Of a stretch of 64,000 nucleotides of DNA, positions 58,407 to 64,000 are shown piece after piece. The notes under the pieces are model-generated. The model saw only the letters and a list, made by a program, of their open reading frames with translations. It had not been told where the DNA came from and searched no databases. A program made the translations under genes and the position numbers. How positions within the stretch are numbered: position 1 is the first letter of the stretch; every line of letters begins with the position of its first letter. The stretch spans positions 62,001 to 126,000 of the forward strand of contig CAVVGK010000004.1 in assembly GCA_963747755.1 (NCBI GenBank). The letters run 5' to 3'. The DNA comes from DATFVA01 sp963747755. GTDB taxonomy: Bacteria; Bacteroidota; Ignavibacteria; Ignavibacteriales; Ignavibacteriaceae.

Positions 58407-60737
58407 ATGTTTACAAGAACCATACTCTTATTGCTTTTTCTTTTTACTGTCAGTTCTTCCGTTTTCTCCCAGAATAATAGAAGCGGTATCGGCGGCACGG
58501 TGAAAATTGATAAAAATCAGCCGGCTGTTGACGCAAATATATTCCTGGAAGGTACATCACGGGGCACGATTACCGACAGTTCAGGCAGATTTACTCTAAG
58601 TGGTCTTTCTCCGGGTAAATATATCATTAAAGTTTCCTACCTTGGTTATTCCCCCTATGAAACGGAAGTAGAAGTATTTGAAGGCAAAATTACGGATGTT
58701 AAGGAAATTGTTCTATCCCCTTCACAGCAGGAGCTTCCTGAAGTGCTAGTTACGGGCAATAAGGGAGGAAAGTTTAATAATTCTGAAAGCGATTATATTC
58801 TGAAGCTGCCTGTAAGGAATATTGAAACGCCAAAAGTATACAGCACGAGCACACGGGCGGTTCTTAACGAACAGAATATAACAGACATAGCTTCAGCAGT
58901 AAGGACGGTACCGGGGGGAAATATGACATCTGAAAACTCTATAGGAGTGCTGGGCACGATCGTGAGGGGCTTCAACACCCTGGCATACATCCGAAACGGA
59001 TTGTACAGTCTGAATCCTAACGGAGGTGATTTCCAGAATATTGAAAGAGTTGAGCTTATAAAAGGCCCTTCAGGCGTAACTTATGGAACTTCGGGCGTCT
59101 CTAACGGAGGTCTGCTTAACATAGTCACGAAAAAACCATTCGCTGCAAAATATGTAAATACAGGAATTACCCTCGGGAGTTTTAACCAGCAGCGATACGC
59201 TGCGGATCTGAATCTCCCGCTTGATAAAGAGAAAGGATTGCTATTCAGATTTAACGGCGCTTATAGTTCAGGAGGCACATTCCAGGATGTGGTGCACAAG
59301 AACGGCTCCCTGCTTGCCCCGGCAGTGTCTTATAATATTAATAAGAACATCAGGCTTTCGCTTGAAGCAGATATAAATAGTATGAGTCATTCTGCCACAA
59401 CCACATTTAATGGTCCCGGAAAGCTGTCAGTCAATTCAATTGATCAAATCCGAACCGATTATTTTAGATCATACAGTACTGACGGAGCCGGTAATCCTCT
59501 CAATGTTGCAAGGAATTACCAGGCACAATTAGATATAGACTTTTCCCATAACATTAAATATAGTCTTGGTCTCTCACTGGCAGATTTTTCATTGGCAGGT
59601 ACTGTCATCCTGTTAAACCTGGAAAACGAAAGCATACTGACCAGGGAGTTCTATGATTATCACGGACAATATAACACCATCGATATACAGCAGAACCTCA
59701 CAGGTAATTTTACTGCATTCGGACTTAACAACCTGTTTGTTACCGGGATAGATTACAAGCGAGCAGAAGCTACTGTAGGAGGCGGCATAGTAATAAAAGC
59801 CGATAGTGTAGATTATACAATGCCTGGAACGCCGGTGATGAATATTGGAAAACTCAGGGCGTCTTATGATCTCACTTTTTCAAGGAACGAAATGCAGGAA
59901 GTCTATTCTGCTTTCTTCTCTGATTTTCTTTCCATCACTTCAAAACTTAAGCTTATCGCGGGATTAAGATATGAATATTTCAATTCTGGAGGGAATAAGG
60001 ACTTGAAAACGGGGAATGATATTTCTGTACCGTTCAATCAGGGATCGCTGGTCCCTCAGGCCGGTCTGAACTACCGGTTAATTGACAGTACAGTTTCTGT
60101 TTTTACCAATTTCCTTGAAGGTTATGAATATGTTCTTCCGAATTCGCAGGGACAAACATTTAAGCCAGAATATGCATCTCAGGGTGAGGCAGGCATTAAG
60201 ATCCAGCTTTTAGATAACAAACTATCGTCAACCATCAGCTATTATTATATTTTAGTGAGAGACAAGGTAAGATCCGACAGAAATAATCCTCTTCTCTCCG
60301 TACAGGACGGCTCTCAAAAAAGCGAAGGAGCAGATGCCGATATCCGGTTAAACCCTATCCCCCGCTTAAATATGATTTTAGGATACAGTTACAACAAAAG
60401 TATCTTTGTAAAAGCTTCCGAATTGGTTGAAGGAAAAAGACCTCCCGGAACCCCTGAAAATATCCTCAACCTATGGATGAGTTATACATTTCCTAAACCC
60501 ATTAAAGGACTGGGCATCGGCGCAGGTCTCATATATAATGATAAATTTTATTATGATGATACCAATACACTTACCATACCCGCATCTTCAAGGATAAAAG
60601 CCAGCATTTTTTATAACACAAATCATTTGATGATAACATTGGCTATTAATAACATCACTAACCGTAAATACTGGGATATTAATGGAAACCCCCAGCCGGT
60701 AAGGAGTCTTGCTCTCAGCACCAATCTGATCTTTTAG
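58407..60737 (+). CDS. TonB-dependent siderophore-type receptor with carboxypeptidase-regulatory domain
   Basis: A 776-residue outer-membrane receptor. A signal peptide (MFTRTILLLLFLFTVSSSVF) is followed by a CarboxypepD_reg-like domain (about 24-115, SGRFTLSGLSPGKYIIKVSY), a plug (VLVTGNKGG, then RGFNTLAYIRNGLYSLNP and IERVELIKGPSGVTYG), and the beta-barrel ending in YWDINGNPQPVRSLALSTNLIF. The plug pattern is closer to ferrichrome/siderophore receptors than to SusC. No Fur box or regulator was recognised upstream. Next to a large kinase gene, which may control it. Confidence 0.88.
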   Translation: MFTRTILLLLFLFTVSSSVFSQNNRSGIGGTVKIDKNQPAVDANIFLEGTSRGTITDSSGRFTLSGLSPGKYIIKVSYLGYSPYETEVEVFEGKITDVKEIVLSPSQQELPEVLVTGNKGGKFNNSESDYILKLPVRNIETPKVYSTSTRAVLNEQNITDIASAVRTVPGGNMTSENSIGVLGTIVRGFNTLAYIRNGLYSLNPNGGDFQNIERVELIKGPSGVTYGTSGVSNGGLLNIVTKKPFAAKYVNTGITLGSFNQQRYAADLNLPLDKEKGLLFRFNGAYSSGGTFQDVVHKNGSLLAPAVSYNINKNIRLSLEADINSMSHSATTTFNGPGKLSVNSIDQIRTDYFRSYSTDGAGNPLNVARNYQAQLDIDFSHNIKYSLGLSLADFSLAGTVILLNLENESILTREFYDYHGQYNTIDIQQNLTGNFTAFGLNNLFVTGIDYKRAEATVGGGIVIKADSVDYTMPGTPVMNIGKLRASYDLTFSRNEMQEVYSAFFSDFLSITSKLKLIAGLRYEYFNSGGNKDLKTGNDISVPFNQGSLVPQAGLNYRLIDSTVSVFTNFLEGYEYVLPNSQGQTFKPEYASQGEAGIKIQLLDNKLSSTISYYYILVRDKVRSDRNNPLLSVQDGSQKSEGADADIRLNPIPRLNMILGYSYNKSIFVKASELVEGKRPPGTPENILNLWMSYTFPKPIKGLGIGAGLIYNDKFYYDDTNTLTIPASSRIKASIFYNTNHLMITLAINNITNRKYWDINGNPQPVRSLALSTNLIF

Positions 60738-60844
60738 GAATTAGATAGCTTATGATAAAGATCAATTGACTTTCTATCGATTCTTCTTAATATAATCAAC
60801 TTAAACCCGTTAAATTTCAAACATCTTTTCTTTCGTGGTGTTTA

Positions 60845-63800
60845 ATGCGTAGTCGGAAAGAAAAAGCTCAATTTTATTTTAGGTTATCACTTGAGAAGAA
60901 ATTACCGCTTCTTATTTCGCTTCTGATACTCCTGGTAATCATAACTCTATCCTGGACAGCCTATTTCGGGGTAAGACGGGCTTCTCTGCAGGTCGGCCAG
61001 GAAAGATTAAAAGCACTGGTCGAACAATTCAGTGATTTATTCCAGCAATCATCTGCAAAAGTCAGGGCGTCAACAAGGGAGTTAGCGCTCGGGGATTCAG
61101 TGGTTGATTTTCTGCTTCATCCGGGACAGGTTGATCTCGATAATTATTTCCGGAAGCAGCGTTCATTGCGTATCGACTCGCTCACCCTGGGTCTGCAGGT
61201 ACTCGATAAAAATAAAAATCTCCTGTTCAGCACCAGGGGTTCTAATTTATCCTTTACCGAAATTTCTGATACCACTTACTCCACCGCTTCCGTAAGTCCC
61301 GATTTCAGCGCTATGGGGAAGCTGAGCGTCCACAAAGATACTATGGAATACCCTATACTGGTTTGTATTAGAAAGAATGATAGAATCATAGGATACCTTG
61401 CAAGGTGGCGGCTTGTAATTGCCAGTCCAAAAAATATCCAGAATATAAACAAGCTGCTCGGAGAAAATGCTTCTCTTTATATCGGGAATGCTGACAATTC
61501 ATTCTGGACAAATTTCATTAACCCGACTAACGTGCATAAATTCGAATCCGGCCGGGTTCCGCTCGATTACATAAACACGAAAAACAAACCCGTACTTGGC
61601 GCAATTTCCGGCATACCGGGGACTCCATGGGCTTTTATAATTGAGCTATCCAAAAATTCGATACTGGAAGCCTCCGATCGTTTTCTGCAGTGGATATTAA
61701 CCATTGATCTTTTAATCCTCTTAGCCGGGTTCATCTTAGCCTGGTATATGAGTCTCAGAATTACCGAACCGATAAATAAACTGGCCTCTGCGGCGGGAAG
61801 GATAGCTGAAGGTAATTACCAGGAACAGGTAGATGTGAAGAGGAAAGATGAGCTGGGACGCCTTGCATATGCCTTCAATACTATGTCCGAAAAAATCAGG
61901 GATGCAAAAAACAACCTTGAGGATACTGTGAAGAAAAGAACTTCACAACTTAAATCCGCCAATGAGGAGCTTGATGAACTTAATAAAAAACTGACGGAAC
62001 TCGACCAGGTCAAAACAAATTTTTTCACCAATATTTCACACGAATTAAGAACACCCTTAACACTCATCCTGGGCCCGCTTGAAAAACTGAGGCAGGATGA
62101 TACAATACCCGAGCATTCACGGAAGGAACTTCGTGTAATATACAGGAATGCAGGAGTGCTCCTGAAACAGGTTAACAACCTGCTTGACCTTTCCAGGCTG
62201 GAAGCAGGCAAGCTTCGGCTTAACTATGAGGAATTCGATCTCTTTAAAATGATAAACGTCATTACCTCTCAGTTTGAACTATATAAGACTGAAAGAGAAA
62301 TAGATCTGCGTATCAACACTCCGGATGAACTAATTATACAGGCTGACTTCGAAAAAGTAGAAAGGATAATAACGAATCTCGTATCAAATGCATTTAAGTT
62401 CACGCCTGTCGGTGGCGAATTGGAAATCTCAGCCGAACAGGCAGGAGACGAGGCAGTAGTAAGAATACACGATTCGGGTCCCGGTATTGACCCTGCTCTA
62501 CTGAACGGAATCTTCGAGCGTTTCCATGGAACCGATGTGTACCTCGGCAATAACACCGGAAGTTCCGGGCTAGGATTATCGATAGTGCGGGAATTCATTG
62601 AACTACACAAAGGCAAAATTATTGCGCGAAATTCTGATAAAGGTGGTGCTGAATTCATATTCAGCCTGCCGCTCAAAACCTCAAATCTCCGGGAAGCCGG
62701 ACAGGCACCGATGCGGCACAAAGAACAGATAATACTGAAAAATCCAACTGTAATACCCTCTTATTATAAAAATGATGTTCATCAATCTGCCGCAACTCAA
62801 ACCAGCCGGCAGACTAAAGGAAAAAGGAGAGGTTCCATACTGGTTGTTGAGGATAATGAGGAGATGAATGAATTTATAACGGGAGTGCTTACCGAAAAAT
62901 ATGATGTTGAATGTGCTTTCAACGGGGCTGAGGGAATTGATAAAGCGATAAACCAGCCGCCTGATCTCATCATCAGTGATATAATGATGCCGGTAATGAC
63001 AGGTAACGAGATGATACTAAAACTTAAAGAGGATAAACGGACGAAAAACATACCCGTTATAATCCTATCGGCGAAAACAGAAGATATTTTCATAATGGAA
63101 ATGTTAAAATCCGGTGCACAGGATTACCTACGCAAACCTTTTTCTATTGAAGAACTTAAAGTCAGGACGGATAACATAATTGAAATGAAACTGTCGAAGG
63201 ATACACTGCGGAATGAACTTGACCTTTACTCTGAGAATCTTTCCCAGCTTGTTGAAGAACTTGCAGAAAAGAAACACTTGTTGGAGTCCTCTCTGTCGGA
63301 AAAGACAATGCTATTGAAGGAGGTCCATCACAGGGTTAAAAACAATCTTCAGATCATCGCCAGTCTCCTCAACCTGCAGACCAATGTTATAAAAGACCCT
63401 GAGATGCTGGAAGTTTTTAAAGAGAGTCAGAACAGGATAAGGTCGATGGCACTTATTCACGAAAAGCTTTATGGATCACGGGAGGGATTTGCAAAAATAA
63501 AATTAAAAGACTACGTGGATGATCTCATACTTTATCTCTTCCAGGCATACCGGCTTTCAGCATCAAATATGAAATCAGTCGTAGAGATGCCTGACATTAT
63601 AATCAATTTAGATTCTGCTATATCAATCGGATTAATTTTAAGTGAACTCATAACAAATTCCATCAAGCATGCATTAAACAAGCAGGGCAATGGAATTCTT
63701 ACGGTTAAATATCAAGAAGAAAACGGCACAGGCAGTACCCTATCAGTATCCGATAACGGAAAAGGTTTCTCCGCACCCGAAGATGAGAATTCTGAAACGC

Positions 63801-63946
63801 TGGGGATGGTAATCATCAAAACCTTAACCGAGCAGCTCAACGGCTCATACGAAATAATATCGAACAATGGCACTGAAGTCCTGATCCACTTTCCCTATTC
63901 CCTCGAAACAGGGACCAAAGAAAACCAGCTCACCCGCGAGTACTAA
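60845..63946 (+). CDS. Hybrid histidine kinase with two kinase cores and an internal receiver
   Basis: A 1033-residue membrane kinase. TM1 is about 19-40, a periplasmic sensor follows to about 278, and TM2 is about 279-300 with HAMP. HisKA has His near 399 (NISHELRTPLTLI) and a first HATPase (NLVSNAFKFT, DSGPGI, GLGLSIVREF). A receiver starts near 663 (ILVVEDNEEMN, ISDIMMPVMTG). After a coiled coil comes a HisKA_2-type core (LKEVHHRVKNNLQIIASLLN, His near 826) with a second HATPase. Two kinases of different classes in one chain are rare. There is no output domain. It may regulate the receptor gene upstream. Confidence 0.9.
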   Translation: MRSRKEKAQFYFRLSLEKKLPLLISLLILLVIITLSWTAYFGVRRASLQVGQERLKALVEQFSDLFQQSSAKVRASTRELALGDSVVDFLLHPGQVDLDNYFRKQRSLRIDSLTLGLQVLDKNKNLLFSTRGSNLSFTEISDTTYSTASVSPDFSAMGKLSVHKDTMEYPILVCIRKNDRIIGYLARWRLVIASPKNIQNINKLLGENASLYIGNADNSFWTNFINPTNVHKFESGRVPLDYINTKNKPVLGAISGIPGTPWAFIIELSKNSILEASDRFLQWILTIDLLILLAGFILAWYMSLRITEPINKLASAAGRIAEGNYQEQVDVKRKDELGRLAYAFNTMSEKIRDAKNNLEDTVKKRTSQLKSANEELDELNKKLTELDQVKTNFFTNISHELRTPLTLILGPLEKLRQDDTIPEHSRKELRVIYRNAGVLLKQVNNLLDLSRLEAGKLRLNYEEFDLFKMINVITSQFELYKTEREIDLRINTPDELIIQADFEKVERIITNLVSNAFKFTPVGGELEISAEQAGDEAVVRIHDSGPGIDPALLNGIFERFHGTDVYLGNNTGSSGLGLSIVREFIELHKGKIIARNSDKGGAEFIFSLPLKTSNLREAGQAPMRHKEQIILKNPTVIPSYYKNDVHQSAATQTSRQTKGKRRGSILVVEDNEEMNEFITGVLTEKYDVECAFNGAEGIDKAINQPPDLIISDIMMPVMTGNEMILKLKEDKRTKNIPVIILSAKTEDIFIMEMLKSGAQDYLRKPFSIEELKVRTDNIIEMKLSKDTLRNELDLYSENLSQLVEELAEKKHLLESSLSEKTMLLKEVHHRVKNNLQIIASLLNLQTNVIKDPEMLEVFKESQNRIRSMALIHEKLYGSREGFAKIKLKDYVDDLILYLFQAYRLSASNMKSVVEMPDIIINLDSAISIGLILSELITNSIKHALNKQGNGILTVKYQEENGTGSTLSVSDNGKGFSAPEDENSETLGMVIIKTLTEQLNGSYEIISNNGTEVLIHFPYSLETGTKENQLTREY

Positions 63947-64000
63947 TCCTCTTCAGAAATTCGGACTTTATATAAAACTTATCGAACCCGTCTTAATTTG

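Overview
The window looks like a chromosomal segment from a Gram-negative member of the Bacteroidota / Chlorobiota / Ignavibacteriota superphylum, most like Ignavibacteria. This rests on gene content and is an inference. Supporting features are a three-subunit SdhCAB-type succinate dehydrogenase/fumarate reductase, two TonB-dependent receptors (one with a carboxypeptidase-regulatory-like N-terminus), many large PAS and hybrid histidine kinases, EtfBA with a long acyl-CoA dehydrogenase, and an archaeal-type GatDE pair. Base composition is moderate. Shine-Dalgarno sequences are common but not universal.

Layout. 0-4 kb: a cut-off gene, a terminator and the sdhCAB operon (minus strand). 4.3-7.2 kb: a cobalamin riboswitch with a legible ribosome-binding-site switch, a BtuB-like receptor and a small membrane protein. 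7.3-12.7 kb: a degenerate repeat array, a zinc-ribbon protein, a divergent ATP-grasp / C39-peptidase pair, an isochorismatase-type hydrolase, a lipoprotein and a TPR protein. 12.9-15.1 kb: an OmpR-type two-component system. 15.3-20.4 kb: a 1011-residue AAA/STAND-like protein with degenerate Walker motifs between two MscS channels. 20.4-27.8 kb: a GNAT-nitrilase fusion, then a TetR-led operon of LolA-like, two FtsX-type permeases, ABC ATPase and outer-membrane barrel. 28-37 kb: small metabolic and stress proteins, a six-PAS kinase, a decarboxylase coupled to a TPR/propeller protein, and a DUF2156 protein. 37.5-38.5 kb: Sco1 and PCu(A)C copper chaperones. 38.5-45.7 kb: a redox module of two GcvH-fold proteins without the lipoyl lysine, a HybA-like ferredoxin and an NrfD/HybB-like quinone-site protein, followed by a sensor kinase with heme-c-type motifs, a sigma-54 activator and an archaemetzincin. 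45.8-53.4 kb: two palindromic repeat arrays, a PAP2 phosphatase, an IS110-family transposase, and etfBA with an acyl-CoA dehydrogenase. 53.5-64 kb: a C1 peptidase, GatE-GatD, a siderophore-type TonB receptor and a giant hybrid kinase with two kinase cores.

The most coherent undescribed unit is at 38.5-45.7 kb. Five 15-bp dyads, three of them spaced exactly 23 bp apart, precede a -24/-12 promoter that drives the redox genes, and one further dyad precedes the kinase/activator genes. The module appears to carry its own sensor, activator, enhancer sites and promoter. The second candidate system is the AAA protein flanked by MscS channels. A third theme is a family of intergenic palindromes with a shared outer CCGT...ACGG stem and a following CAAT, amplified into tandem arrays with periods of about 18, 34 and 45 bp.

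All function calls come from reading motifs by eye. No database search was run.
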